This document shows positions 23,173 through 36,653 of a stretch of 64,000 nucleotides of DNA, in pieces. How positions within the stretch are numbered: the stretch's first letter is position 1; the number at the start of each line of letters is the position of its first letter. The notes beneath the pieces are model-generated. The model saw only the letters and a list, made by a program, of their open reading frames with translations. It made no database searches and was not told the DNA's origin. The DNA lies in NCBI RefSeq assembly GCF_021917145.1, contig NC_061067.1:4917389-4981388 (forward strand), given 5' to 3'. The position numbers and the translations under genes were made by a program. This DNA comes from Hypomesus transpacificus. Its lineage: Eukaryota; Chordata; Actinopteri; Osmeriformes; Osmeridae.

Positions 23173-23585
23173 GAACATAGTGCACTACACTTTGTTAAAT
23201 TTATCAAAAAAACAATACACAGTCGACAGACTAACTACAAAACAGGGTTGAGCTCATATTGCAAGTATGTACTTGATAATGTAACACAGAGTACAATAAA
23301 ACCACAGTCTCTACCCACTAACCAGATTTAATGAATCCAAGTGTAAAATGAGGTCAGTATGAGGAGCATAATCTGAGCAATACAAGCATTGCATGGGACA
23401 TTCATATCTTTAAACACTGTTTGGTAATCAATACTTGGGTGCACTTGTTTTGTACTGCCAGGCCCAGGTGTCAACTATGAGGGGAAATCCAGCTCACTCT
23501 TTTAAACACTTGTATGTAGTTGAACTCTGTTTAATGACCCTATTATGGTTCCATTTGAAAGGGCTATAAGGTGGTCAGTGTGTGT

Positions 23586-24657
23586 TTATTCAGTTCCTTT
23601 AACGGTCAGAAGTGTGGGGGCTCCATTGGTGTAGGCCATGTTGTTACAGTGCTCCACCCTGGATGTCTTCATATCCTTGGATGTAAGAGAGGAAGGGTTT
23701 ATCTTTCACATGTTTCAACATAGCTCAATTTACATCCTCTACGTTGGATATTTTGTGATCTTTTAATGACGGTATTAACTCACAACGTCATGTGTAATGT
23801 TGTGTCGTAGGTGTTAAACTACCAGGCACACATGTAGACCTACCTCTGTGAGAGCTGGTTTGTGGACACAGTGAATATAGGGTTTGGGGTCTTTTTCAAT
23901 TTCTCCGGCAAATGTTTTATAGCACACTGCACAGTCGATCAAAGGCTGAAAAGAATCACTCACTTTTACACTTCTGAAGCATTCTGGCAGCCAGCAAACG
24001 ATTTCTTCTGGATTTATAGCATTTTTCCAACTCTAAAATCTGGTGACCTGATGTTTGAGAGCTGGGTCTATCGTCAGCCACATGTACTTACTCTGTCGTT
24101 CCTAAACTGGCACTGCTTGGAACTAGTTGTTCCTTTTGGACACTTTGTGGCTTTCAGATAGAAGTTGTGATAGATGTAACTCACATCGAATCCAGGCTGG
24201 AGAAAGACAGAAAAACAAGCACATCTCATCATTCCTCTTACAAACCCACAGTGCAGTGCCAGAACAGTTACATGAACTACATTCCTCGAGTTTCAGTACT
24301 GAAATGTTCCATTGTTTACTTTTGGCAAGGGGTCTCCAAAAAGACTGTGTAAACACTAGCTAACTGTCAGTAGAGACAAACCTCTGGGCACTGTAGAGGT
24401 ATCAGTGGTTAGAGACAAACCTTTTCAGCACCCAGCAGAGACAGACCATACAGTACCTCAATGTTGGATTTGAGGAGACTCTTGAAGTAATTAAAATGGT
24501 GTTGGACTCCATCGAAAGAGTTCAGTTGTTTCAGCGCCAGGTCCACTCCTCTCCTGTAGCCGTCTGGCAGCCTGTTGTAGGCCTCTTGAGCCTCGGTGGA
24601 GCTCAGCAGGATTCCAGCAGTGACCAGCAGCAGCAGCTGTACCAGGGAGGCCGCCAT
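23586..24657 (-). CDS. rarres2: Chemerin-like protein, copy 2
   Basis: Tandem paralogue of copy 1 with identical exon structure: 24457-24657, 24092-24196, 23844-23945 and 23586-23675, all phase 0, 165 residues. The signal peptide (MAASLVQLLLLVTAGILLSS) is followed by the chemerin/cystatin core with YIYHNFYLKATKC, QFRNDR, PLIDCAVCYKT and EKDPKPYIHC, then EHCNNM and a GAPTLLTVKGTE tail. It has six mature cysteines, consistent with three disulfides. I chose ATG 24657 by alignment with copy 1. An in-frame ATG at 24684 (MCSRQTERK) would spoil the signal peptide. Its poly(A) signal is at 23167-23172. Confidence 0.87.
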
Positions 24658-25341
24658 CTTCCTCTCTGTCTGTCTGGAGCACACAGAGTGGATCTTTCAG
24701 AATCCCACCCACTCCACACCCCCTGGCAAAACATTAACTAGAGACAAACAGTCTTGTCAGCAGTCAAGTAGACAGACGATGTTTGTCTTTCTTGTTTTTT
24801 GGCCTGTTGAGGGGTTTCACAACACTGAGGACATTGTACTATTTTTGCTTAAGCTTTGATCCCTTTTTTTTTTTATTAGATTTTTATTAAGATTCAACAC
24901 TGCCATTTTTTATTGACTAGATGTAATCAAAATGTAGGTAGAAAATCACAACAAAGATGATGTTAAATAGAAAATTATCTTTATTTGCCATTGATATTTG
25001 AACTATGTACAAGGAACATTTGAATTGCTTTTCAAATGGAACTCCAGTTTAGTGTGCTGTGTCGGTGTTTCAGTCAGGCTCTGTAGCATTGGACACAGTC
25101 GAGAAGACTGGATTCCCTCCCTCCATCCATCCATCTTTCTATCCATCATACACAGCCAAATACTCAAATATTCATTCCACACATCCACTCCTCCTCCCCA
25201 AATCCCCCTTCCTGCTCTTATCTGACAATGGTCACGATAAACAAGTTTAACACAGTCCTTCTACACCCAGATCACAGGTGATAACGCCATTCCTGGTACA
25301 AACAGGAGACAGAGTGGCATCTTAAAAAAAAAAAAAATGCA

Positions 25342-25609
25342 AACCCTACTGAGTGTTATTCTACAGGCAGATAGTACAGATAAAGCACACACAGTAACGT
25401 ATGACACTAACCCTACTGAGTGTTATTCTACAGACAGACAGTACAGATAGAGCAGAGACAGTAACGTATGAGAGTAACCCTACTGAGTGTTATTCTTCAG
25501 GCAGATAGTACAGATAAAGCACACACAGTAACGTATGACACTAACCCTAGTGAGTGTTATTCTACAGACAGACAGTACAGATAGAGCAGAGACAGTAACG
25601 TACGAGACA
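25342..25609. repeat. 67-bp tandem repeat, four copies in ABAB order
   Basis: Units start with aaccctactgagtgttattc at 25342, 25409, 25476 and 25543. Units 1 and 3 share gatagtacagataaagcaca; units 2 and 4 share gacagtacagatagagcaga. The real repeat is therefore a 134-bp dimer present twice. Confidence 0.93.
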
Positions 25610-25681
25610 AAGCAGTTCGACGCAGCATCACTCAAACGCACACATCTAAAGTTGACCTCTGATTGGAGGCAGAAGTGTATC

Positions 25682-25710
25682 TGGTCACACGTGTCACACA
25701 CGTGTGACCA
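25682..25710. other. Perfect inverted repeat with two E-boxes
   Basis: Two 13-base arms (tggtcacacgtgt and acacgtgtgacca) match perfectly around a cac spacer. Each arm contains the palindromic E-box CACGTG. Confidence 0.9.
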
Positions 25711-27738
25711 GTGGCACTTGAGATTGCCTGTAAAGCACAACCCACAGGCACATTGACATGACAGAGACCAGGCAACATGGAGGGAGGGGGCTGGAAGGTG
25801 AAAGAGAAACACACAGAGGGGGGGGGGGAAGGGATGTCTCTTGTCCAGTATTCAAACAGTAAAAACTGTTTAGTCAGGTCAAATTTGTACATTCATAAAC
25901 AGATTCTCCAGCCTTGTATATTCATAAAATAATACATTTCAACAACCTAAATTCTGTCATATGGGTAATGCACAATGAGATTGTCTACATAGAATTATTT
26001 TCAACTTGGTCGACATGGACATGATTGATCTGTTTACAAGTAATGTTCTACTACACATGGTTTCTAACCAACAGGTATCAATAATTATCCATAAAATGTA
26101 GCGAGATAAATAAAACAATTAGCTTATGATAAAATGTGGAATGTCGCAAGAAAAAAAAATGAAGCTATAGGCTAAACCCAACAGCCTACCTCACATAAAA
26201 CAAAGGTGAGATGAAAGGTGAGATGAAAGGTGAGATTCTTTGCCAAACTGACGTTTGGCAAAGAATAAAACTGAACACTGCACATGAAAAGAATCAAATA
26301 AATTAGTGCTCTCCCCAACAAACAGAGTAATTGAACAGTGTTTTGACCTTCATAGGGATTCAGTAGGAGATGGCATGCGTCTACTGAAGTGACAAACCGC
26401 ACAACACTAGAAAAAATATGACAGGTCAATGTGGCAATGGATCACTTTGACTAGTGTGTAATTTGCTTTTGAGATGTACTACACAAGAGGGAAGCTACAA
26501 GTGTACCTGCAGCTGACCATAGCCTTGACCTTAGGGCACTTCAGGAACCATTTAAAGAATCTTCAATGTATCAGTATGGGAAAAGAATAAACCCCTGGAA
26601 CAATTGAATTGCACTTCTGAAAGCAATGGGTACAACAATTTATTAGTTTCATAGGCTTGCACTCTGCTGGTGAGATTCAGTCTATGCAAGTAACAGCCAA
26701 GCATGCAATTGGGCTCTATTGAAGGAAGGTGAATTCAAAACAGGCGTGCTTGAAACTCAATTAAAAAAAGAAGAGGTTTCCACTTTGTAATTGATAGATG
26801 TACATATATAAAACAATCCTAACTTTTGACATTTTCATGGGGCCATGAAAACATTTTCATGAAGTCACACAAAAAACGATTATATCTATACTTAAATGAT
26901 TTAATGTGAAATGACCCACTTCGGTGTCATTTAAAAAGTGCGGAGAGCGTAGATTTGCACTTGACTGAGCAGCATTCTAAAACAAGACAGACAGAGGGAA
27001 TGTCTCCCAGCACAGCTATTGATTCCTTTATAAGGCGCTTGGTGAACTCAAACAAGTACACAAATAAAGCAACAGACATGAAAAGCTCAATATGTTAAAT
27101 ATATTGAATCCAGGAATGTACCCCACATATTCCTCCACATATTCAATGTGAATCAGAGCAACCTTTCAGGGTTGAAAACTACAAACCATACACTGTTATC
27201 AGAATCGACTTGGACCTTGCTATCCCCATAGCCTTCAGATATGACGGGAGATTGTCCTCCCCTGAAATGTTAAGAATGGCTAACCTACTCAAATATTTGA
27301 TTATATAACTTAACATTGCAAATCTTCCAATGGAGAATTGCTGTTTGTGTTGGTCTTTTCTGTTTCAACCTGTGTGCCCCAAAGTGCTGTTTGTTATGTT
27401 AGGAGTCCAGAGGATTGGGATGCGCATGGTGCACCCCCATCGCCCAGAGCAGTGAACCCATCCTGCTTTTGTCTTGAAGCAGAACCAAACCCAGGTCATG
27501 TGACTGCAACAGCGAATAAGCTTGTTGGGTGTGCTGAGTAATGCAATCCCCCCTTCTGATATTGATATGACAGCAATGGAGGCAAGGGGCCAACAAAACC
27601 ATACAGAGGAGGGTCAGATTCCAGGGGTGGTGTATCTTGTTCTGGGGGCAGCTGTTAGTTCTGTGCTGGTCATTGGCTGGTAGTGTTGGCAGGTAGGTGT
27701 GGCCACTAAGGAAAGGATATGCTTGGTTCAGGGGCGGG

Positions 27739-30700
27739 TCACACAGGCATGTGCATCTCTGTGTACTCGTCCTGGCCCTCCCTCTCATCGAAGGTGGGCT
27801 CAGCCTCGTCTGCATCCAGCTGGAAGAACAGAGCGTTTGTATCAATGTTATGACCTGCAAACTGCAAATATGGACTTTTCGACAGGTGTGCAAATGCCTT
27901 TGTAATAACAAACCAATACATCAGAAGAAACGTAAAGACAAAACAGGAAAGCAGAACTCGATGGGCATCTCTCCTTAAGCAGCCACAGGTGTTTACAAGT
28001 GGCCCCAGAGCGCCCCCTGGTGGCTGGACTTACACACTGCATCTCCCTGTTGGAGAAGATGCGCGGCAGCAGGAACATCTTGACAGGGACGGTGAGGATG
28101 AGGACGAAGGGGAAGGCCAGCGAGGCCACGGTGGACATGACGGCCCACAGTGCTGCCAGACACAGCAGCTGGATCAGCGTGAACAGGTGCATCCGCAGGG
28201 TCCGCACCTGGAGACAGAGACACAGAGGATCAGGGACTGACTGGAGCGACGAGGAAACACTGAAGAGGAGAGGAGGACTTGGACTGGAACCGTACTAACA
28301 GCTTTTGTTGTGTTTTCCTTAGTAAGACCACCCACCCACACACACACACAGCCACACGTCAGTGTAAAAATGTGCGGCGACCTTGTTCGCCGTAGGTGTG
28401 TTTGGGGTGGTGCTCACCTTGCGGACGTAGGTGTGGTCGGGGTGGTACTTGGGGGGCATCAACAGCAGCATCATACGCTCCGTCAGCTGGATGCCGTTGA
28501 GTGACATCACGCCCATGTAGAGGAAGATGCCGAACAGCACGGCGATGGGGATCTGACGCAGGAGGTCTCCAATGACGATGGACATACCTGGGGGAGGGGG
28601 GGGAGAGAGAGAGAAGAGACAGCGACAGTTATAAGGACAACGCTAAACTTTCGAAAACAAAGAACAGGATAACGTTCTAAATCCTACCGCGGTTCAAAGT
28701 CCTACAGCCCTGACACCTACCCACTAGCACAGCCACCAGTAGCCCCGTGACCCTCTGCTCCTTCACTTCCTGGATACGGGGCTTGTCGCCAGGGGCGACG
28801 GCCTTGCTCATGACAGTGAGGGCGTTGGCGTGGGTGACGGAGCGGACGGTGGCGGCCGCCATCCAGGGCAGGCCGAACAGGGCCGAGGTCCCGCCCAGCA
28901 CGACGATAATCATCAGGTCCAGGTGGAACCCAGAACCCTTCACCAACATCCGCTCCTTCTTACTCACTATCAGTCTGGAGACAGGGAGAGGGGGGGGGGG
29001 GAGAGAGAGAGTTAAAGAAAAGGAGAGGTAGAAGGAGAGATGGGGGAGAAAGCAACAAGAACACATATTAGATCCTAAATCAATCATTTTATACGGTCTA
29101 GGCTTGTCCCATACAAGCCCACTACAATTACGAAATGTCTCCAGTGCTTGTGGAATGGAAAGGACACATGGTACGTGTAAGGTGTGTGTGTGGGCGCTGC
29201 AGGGACACTCACGAGGTGATCTGGGTCTCCATGAAGATGAGGATGAAGACGAGGAGGGCGGGCAGAAGGCTGCCGAACATCATCCAGATGGGGAACTGCC
29301 CCTTAGAGCCCAGCGGGTTCACCACCCAGCCCCGCTTGTCCGGGCTGGTCACCGAGAACCCACTGGGGACGCTCAATTTCTACACCGGGGCAGGGGGGAG
29401 GGGGGAAATCACGGAGGAGTTAGCGAGTTTTGCTCAGTGAGAATGCTACGCGGTGTGTGATTGGAGCAGGTCTGGTGTGTCACACCTGAGTGTAGGTGTC
29501 CTGGATACTGTAGTCCATCAGCACCATGAGGAGGATGGCGATGGGGACCCCAAAGTCTCCTATCACCCTGCGCAGCTGAGGAACACAGGAGCAGGGGTGA
29601 GCACAGACAGGCTCCCTTACAGACCATAACACTAACCTGCTGATAACCATCGTGCACAGACCATAATGCTCTCATCTGCACCAGGCATAATAGAAGTCAT
29701 TCATTCTGTGTGTGTCTCCCTCTCCTCCTAGTTCACCTGCTTCTTACCCTGCCTGGGAAGAAGGCACTGTTTTTGAACTTGCGCAGGTAGAAGGCGATGA
29801 AGAAGGTTCCGGACATGAGCACCAGAGACAGCAGAGCTGTGTTGGGCTGTCCCTGGATCTTTACCGGCACCGTTGCCGTGCCGTTACCGAGCTCCGTATC
29901 CACGGTGACGTTCTCTGCCACGCCGCCTCCCGCTGTGCCGTTGGCAAGGGAACAGCGCTGCAGCGGGTGCTCCATGAAGATCTGCCCAGCGACACAGAGA
30001 GAGTTCATGTTGGAGCATCGATCACGCACTTAGGACATTGCTATGTACACACACACGTTCGCTTAAGGCTTCAGAGGGATTAGTAGTGCAGACATCATAC
30101 TTTCTAACTCCCACACAAACCTGTTCCTGGGAAGAAGAGATTAATCCATAGGAAAATCCCTTCTTAAGTCGGAGTGAAAAGAGCTCTAAACATAGGGGCA
30201 TTTCTTCAAATCATTAAGCCCGGATCAAAGTTTGACTCCCCAATCCATTCTACTTTGTTCCCAGATCAGGGTGACTCAATCACAGCAGATTTTAGAACTC
30301 ATTTGCAAGGAAAACGTCCTCCTTCTGACCCCAGCTTTTGGGTGCTGTCCAAAGAAAAGTCACTTTGCGTCAATCAGCTACCAACACTGCTATTATAATA
30401 CAACAGCTAAAAAAAGGAATACCTTAAATAGAAAATAATGTACATAAAAATAAAGGAGGGAGATCTCAGGGAGATCGAACAATTGTTAGTAAGGTTTCAA
30501 GGTCACGTTAAGATCCTGGGTACCTTGCCAAGCTTGGAGAAGGTCTCGTAGATAAAGATGAGGGAGATGAGGAAGGAGAAGATCTCCTGGGTGAAGCGGG
30601 AGACAAAGCGGACCAGGAAGCTGCCCTCGAAGGCCACCATGAGAACCACGATGATGATGAGCCAGAAGCCGATCCACACCCTGCCTGTCAGGTACTCGAT

Positions 30701-33700
30701 CTCGTTCCCTTTACAGAACTGTGATGGGACACACACACACACTCAATAGTTGAACACACTGTACAGCATGCCACGACATCAGTTTGGTAACAAGGTACCT
30801 CAGATCAGCATCACTAAAGGCACAGTGACGTGTTTCAAACGTCACATGACACCCCCGGCACACTCACAGAGTAGAAGGCCTTTTCGAAGACCAGCAGGGG
30901 TCCTGAGAAGCCCACGACCAGGAGGGGATTGGCGCCCAGGAGACAGAAGAAGACGCCCTGCGTCGCCGTGGCGATGATTAGCTCAGACACGCCGATCAGC
31001 CCCTCAGTCTTCTCACCTTTCGAAAGACACAATGTCACATGACTACCAACCCTACATATCCTCCTAACGTCAGCCCTCTGTAAAGACTTTAGACGACATT
31101 TGTCTCCCGCCTGCGTTCGTTCACAGGAAAGCACTTGGGGATCTACCTACCCAGAAGCCCCCCGAACGTGATGGCAGGAGAGAGGGCAGCGAAGTAGATG
31201 AAGATGACCGCCGCCATGCACTGGGCGTTCAGCGCGTCCTTGAAGTCGCTGACGTACTTGGGGTAGCGGCGGCGCGCGTCCCGGATCAGGCCTCCGAAGG
31301 GGCGTCCTGTACGCTGCAGGGGGTCGTCGGACGGCTTGAAGGGCGTGAGGAGGGATTCTGGAACACATACATCACAGGATATAGCTTTGAGAGAACGTGC
31401 TTTTATTCAGTTTTCATCCTTTGTTTTTCTATTTTTATATATATGTATTATTTAAGTCCTTACCTCCCTCCCTCCCACTGAAAGGTTGGTAACCTTTCCA
31501 TTCTCTTTCTTCTTCCTCCCTCTCCCTCTCCATCCCCTCCCCCTCCCCCCCCCCTCCCCTCTCCCCCCCCCCTCCCCTCTTCCCCCCCCCTCCCCCCCAC
31601 CTCCCCTCTTCCCCCCCCCCCCCCCTCCCCCTCCCCCCCCCCCTCTCCTCCCCTCCCCTCCCTCACCCTTGTCCTCTGGGCTCTGGGGCTCTTTGGCCAG
31701 CCTGCCTTCCTGCTCCTCCCTCTTGCGCAGCATCTCCCTCTGGAAGGTGGCCACGGAGCGCAGCAGCTCCTCCCCGCCCATCTCAGAGGGCGGCAGCACG
31801 ATGGAGCAGTCCAGGAAGCTGTTGATGGCGTTGAGCAGGTCCTGCCGGTCGTCGGCCAGGTAGGCACACTCGTGGAAGTGCTGCAGGGGAGGAGGAGGAA
31901 GGAGAGGAGAGGGAGCAGATTCTTTTAAATTTAACACACAGGGCCAATGGGGTCGCCGTGTGGAAGTGTTCGAGAAAGAACAAAGAGGAAAAAGACGAGG
32001 ATCCAGACCTTGTCAGACATGAGAGTGGAGATGGAGCGTCCGATCTGATGGTAGTCCATGCTGGTGCTGGGGGGTCCAAGCAGGACGAACAGGAACCTGA
32101 CAGGCACAGGGACCTCCAGGACAGAGGCCAGCTCCACTGCCTCCTGCAGACGCACAAACGCCATGGTGGGCTGCTCCAGGAAGTCCACACTGCCTGCAGC
32201 AGGAAGAGGAGGAAGAGGAGGAAGAGCTTGAGGAGGAGCAGGAGAGTTACTTCAAATGGAAAGGGGCTCTGGTGAAAGGAAGACGTGAACTTCATCATCA
32301 TCTTCATTACCAGAGGGTAGACTCACCCACAAGGACAACTGTGGCCTCGGCATTCTCCGGAATCTTCTCCAGCAGCTTGAGCTCGTGCTTAGACTTGGAC
32401 CTGTGCATTCCGATGTTTGGAATACTCTCCTTCTGCACACACACGCACACACACACGGTTAACTCCGGCTCTTGAAGTAGCTCGACAAAAGTGATGTCCG
32501 GTTAAGTGTTGAGCACCAGTACGGACCTGAAGAGGCACCTGCAGCTCGTTCTTGTTGTCCATGTCGATGTGGGTGTCGGTGTCCGCCCCGTTGCTGGTGG
32601 TGCTCATGAGGGGCTCGGTGACGGAGGGCTCGGCCTGGGAGATGTGGTTGGTGCTGTGGTGGTGGACCATCAGGCTGCCCAGGCTGGCCGCTGAAATGTT
32701 CCTGGGGAAGGGACTGCTGTGCTCCTTCTCATCACTCGGATGGCTGGGAGGGAGGTGGAGGGGGAGGAAGAGAGAGTTCAAGTCTTTTATTGTCAGGTAC
32801 ACAGACCAACACAGGGTCAGACTGGGCACTGAAATTCTTAGGACAAGACAACGCAAAGAAACCTGGCATGACATGACATAAGTACTCAGAACAGTTTACA
32901 CCTACGACAAACTAACATATAGTACAATAGACCTCCTAAATTTACAAAATAATAAGCAATAGAGGAGGGGGGGGGGGGGAGACAGGGTGGAGGGGGGGAA
33001 GAGACCGAGGCAGGGTGAGATGTGCAAACAGACAGAGAGCAAAAGCAGGCGCTCCACAGCTCTGTGCTGCCGATGAACAGGGGGCATGTGAGCGAGCCTG
33101 AATTCATGAAGTGGGGGGGTCACCTGTGTTTGAGGAGCAGGGCACGCAGCACGTTGGCGCGGTCCTCAGCCTTGATCTGGTCTGAGATGATCATCTGCTC
33201 CACCACCTGGTGGGCGATGCCAGGGAGGCTCTTCTGGTCCAGGTCCAGCAGCACCGCGCCTGGGAGGGTAGGGAGCAGGCCGGGGTCAGGGCGGGGAGCA
33301 GGCCGGGGTCAGGGCGGGGAGCAGGCTGGGGTCAGGGCGGGCCAGGCTCACACACTCTTATACACATGCAAGCGCCCTCCCTCCATCCCTCCATCCCTCC
33401 CTCCCTATCCTCCCTCCCTCCCTCCCTATCCTCCCTCCCTCCCTCCAGCCCTCCCTCCCATCCTCCAGCCCTCCCTCTCACCGTGGGAGATGGTCTTGCG
33501 GAGCTCCAGCAGGCTCCTGAAGGAGAGCGAGGCCACGTGGGGCTTCCCCCAGCGCTCCGTCTCCTCCTCCACGTCCTCCTCAAACTTGATCCAGCGAGCC
33601 GTCTCTCTCCACTGCATCTCCTGGTTCTTATCCATGATCAGCTCGTTCAGCTCCACAAACACCTGCAGGAACACGCGCACACACACAGGCACACACACAC

Positions 33701-35041
33701 ACACACAGGTGAGGCTGAGGTAACTGCGACAGTAGAGGTTAGACCAGCATGCACAATCAGTCAAATCTTGAAAGTGTAGCTGTCCACTTGAAGTTGGTCT
33801 GATGTTCTGCCTTCTCAGATGTGGTTCCTCTGTAAGTTCCTTTGTTTGGAAGTAAGTTTGTCAGTGCAACACATCAATGATTGGAATCTTCACTTCTGAA
33901 AACCCATGCACACACACAGGGCGGGTTTCAAATGTACCAATACAGCCACCATACAGTACCAATACAGCCACCATACAGTACCAATACAGTCACCATACAG
34001 TACCAATACAGCCACCATACAGTACCAATACAGCCACCATACAGTACCAATACAGCCACCATACAGTACCAATACAGTCACCATACAGTACCTATACAGC
34101 CACCATACAGTACCAATACAGCCACCATACAGTACCAATACAGCCACCATACAGTACCAATACAGCCACCATACAGTACCAATACAGTCACCATACAGTA
34201 CCAATACAGTCACCATACAGTACCAATACAGCCACCATACAGTACCAATACAGCCACCATACAGTACCAATACAGTCACCATACAGTACCAATACAGCCA
34301 CCATACAGTACCAATACAGCCACCATACAGTACCAATACAGTCACCATACAGTACCAATACAGCCACCATACAGTACCAATACAGTCACCATACAGTACC
34401 AATACTGGATATCCGTGACTCAGTAAACAACTGATCAGCATCTATAATAGTTTCAAAACAGGCTGGTGAACAGTCAATACTACAGTCTCAGTAGATACAT
34501 CAACACATCTATTAAGCAGCTTATTAATATATATTATATTTTCTTGTTTCTGTGGCATCACAAAGCTTGCATCTTCTAAACCAGCACAGCCATCACTCAG
34601 GTCAGACAATCGTGTTTTTCAAACCTCTCACAGCACTCCAGTAGGAGGTGGGTTAATGCCCGACCCTTGAACCCCATGCCAGTCAGTCAGCAGGAATCAC
34701 AACAACCTGGTCAGATGGACCTCCTCTCACTGCCATGCCAACTCCAACACATGCTCGCACGCCCTATCACACACACACACACACTCGTCAAACCTTCTGG
34801 TGGCGGGCCATATGGCTGGAGAAGTCAAGCAGCATGACGCCGTTAGGCCGGGAAGCCGAGCGGTACAGAACCACCGGTACCGGCTGGAGGAGCGAGAGGG
34901 GGCAGGAGAGGGTTCAAACACAGCCGACTGAGAGAGAAGGAGATCCTCATGCCTCTCTCTGTCTTTCATACACACACACACACACACACACACTCCTCTA
35001 CCCTCTGAGGAACCTGTTGTGTACCTGGCTGCTGGGGGCCA

Positions 35042-35072
<31 letters not shown>

Positions 35073-36523
35073 TGTTAATAAAACATGGCTCCACCTCTCA
35101 GGAGCACCCAGTGTCTGGTTACCAAAGTTCTTTCTTTGGGGTGTGTGAAAGGAAAGAACTCATTCATTCATTCATTTTTAATTGGGTCCTGCCCCCTGCC
35201 TCATCCACTAGAGTCACAGAGGGAGATGGGTGAACACCAATCAGGGAGTGTCTCACTGGAAAATATTTCCCAGGGTACTCCACGTTCAGAGGAGTACTGA
35301 ATCGGGATTTTGATTTAAATGGAATTATGAAAATATTTAAAATACATCAAGATAAAAATCAACAAGAATTCTTCAACCTCACCCGAACCTCAAAAAACAA
35401 TTGGACGAAGGAGCACATCTCAACGTGCATTTGATGTGTGGTTGGTGGCGCACCAGCAGCAGATGAGAGGGGTGGGTCTGAGGCTCACCTCGTGTGGGGT
35501 GTGGTCCTGCTTGCGGCTTCGCATGCTGGGCTCCTTGTGGTCCTTGCTGACGTGCACCACTTGGCCCTTGGTGCTCTTCCTGACCAGGTGTCTACGCATG
35601 CCGGGGACATCCTCAAAACGGTGGCCTGGAGGAGAGAGAGAAGGGGGAGAGGCAGCCGAGGAAAGAGAGAGTGAGACAGGGAAGAGAAAAGAACAAATCC
35701 AGGTATAGCCCCATAGCAACACAAAGTATCGATCAACTACATGTATACAAGTCAGGTCAGAAGTTAAGGGGGCCGACAGAGGGGGTGACCCCAGCTTCCT
35801 GGTCCCCAGATCAGATCACAAGGCTCAGAGTCACAGCGGCCAGGCCACTGGCTTTGTTCCTCCAGGCTTATAGCAGGGCAGAAGGGGGGGGGGGGGTAGA
35901 GTTACCATGCTGGCTGCACACCAAGGACACAGGCAGGCTGGCCAGTAACAGGTGCTCCTGACAGGGGTGGGGACAGGGGACAGGGGTGGGGACCACAGCT
36001 CATAGCACAATGGGAAGGTAGGAGGATGAATCGTTTAACTATGAAAGACCAGGACCTCAACTGGCTGAGAGGCCCAGCCAGCATCAATCTCAATCGACCC
36101 ACACATGAAAACAACCAACAATTCAACAAAAGAGCCTTTTAAACCTGTTGTGTTACCGAGGAAAACAGTGACCGAGCACTGACTTAACCAGTTGAACTCC
36201 CCGACACAATCCCACCCGGAAAGGCTAAAACTAACCATCCAAACACGAGGAGCCAGCCGGGAGAAGCAGGAACATTACTTCTGACAGGCCTAAAGAGCAG
36301 GAACATGACTTCTGACAGGCCTAAAGAGCTCCACCCAGAGTGGACGTCTCTCCTGGTGTGGCCCAGCACCAGCAGACACAGGCCTTACCTCTGTCTCCCG
36401 CACCAGAAACATGCTGCTTGATAGGATTCTTCATCAGTGTCTCGGCCTCATCACCTGAACACCAGACTCTCTGCAGACTTAAACAGACGTGTCTACGACG
36501 GGGCGCTCTCCTTCTCTGTGGCT

Positions 36524-36589
<66 letters not shown>

Positions 36590-36602
36590 GCTCTCTTTCC
36601 TA

Positions 36603-36653
<51 letters not shown>

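Larger units (their letters stand above)
24700..27738. other. Spacer, probably including the slc4a2 3' UTR
   Basis: No coding exon seen. Minus-sense AATAAA signals occur at 26639-26644 and 24980-24985, either of which could end the slc4a2 transcript. The region contains a 67-bp tandem repeat (25342-25609) and a perfect inverted repeat (25682-25710). Confidence 0.4.

Noticed and set aside
27999..28298. Plus-strand frame opposite slc4a2
   Set aside because: It is the complement of a conserved membrane-domain exon.
31452..31937. 161-residue frame with a glycine-rich tail
   Set aside because: Only its first half is real (slc4a2 exon 31667-31880); the remainder reads into the poly-C intron.
32098..32307. 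Alternative-frame leucine/serine-rich ORFs over the slc4a2 exons
   Set aside because: They are shadows of the conserved AE2 reading frame.
33877..34441. Overlapping 170-185-residue open frames on both strands
   Set aside because: They are translations of the stop-free 22-bp minisatellite; all frames show the same periodic peptide and lie in an slc4a2 intron.
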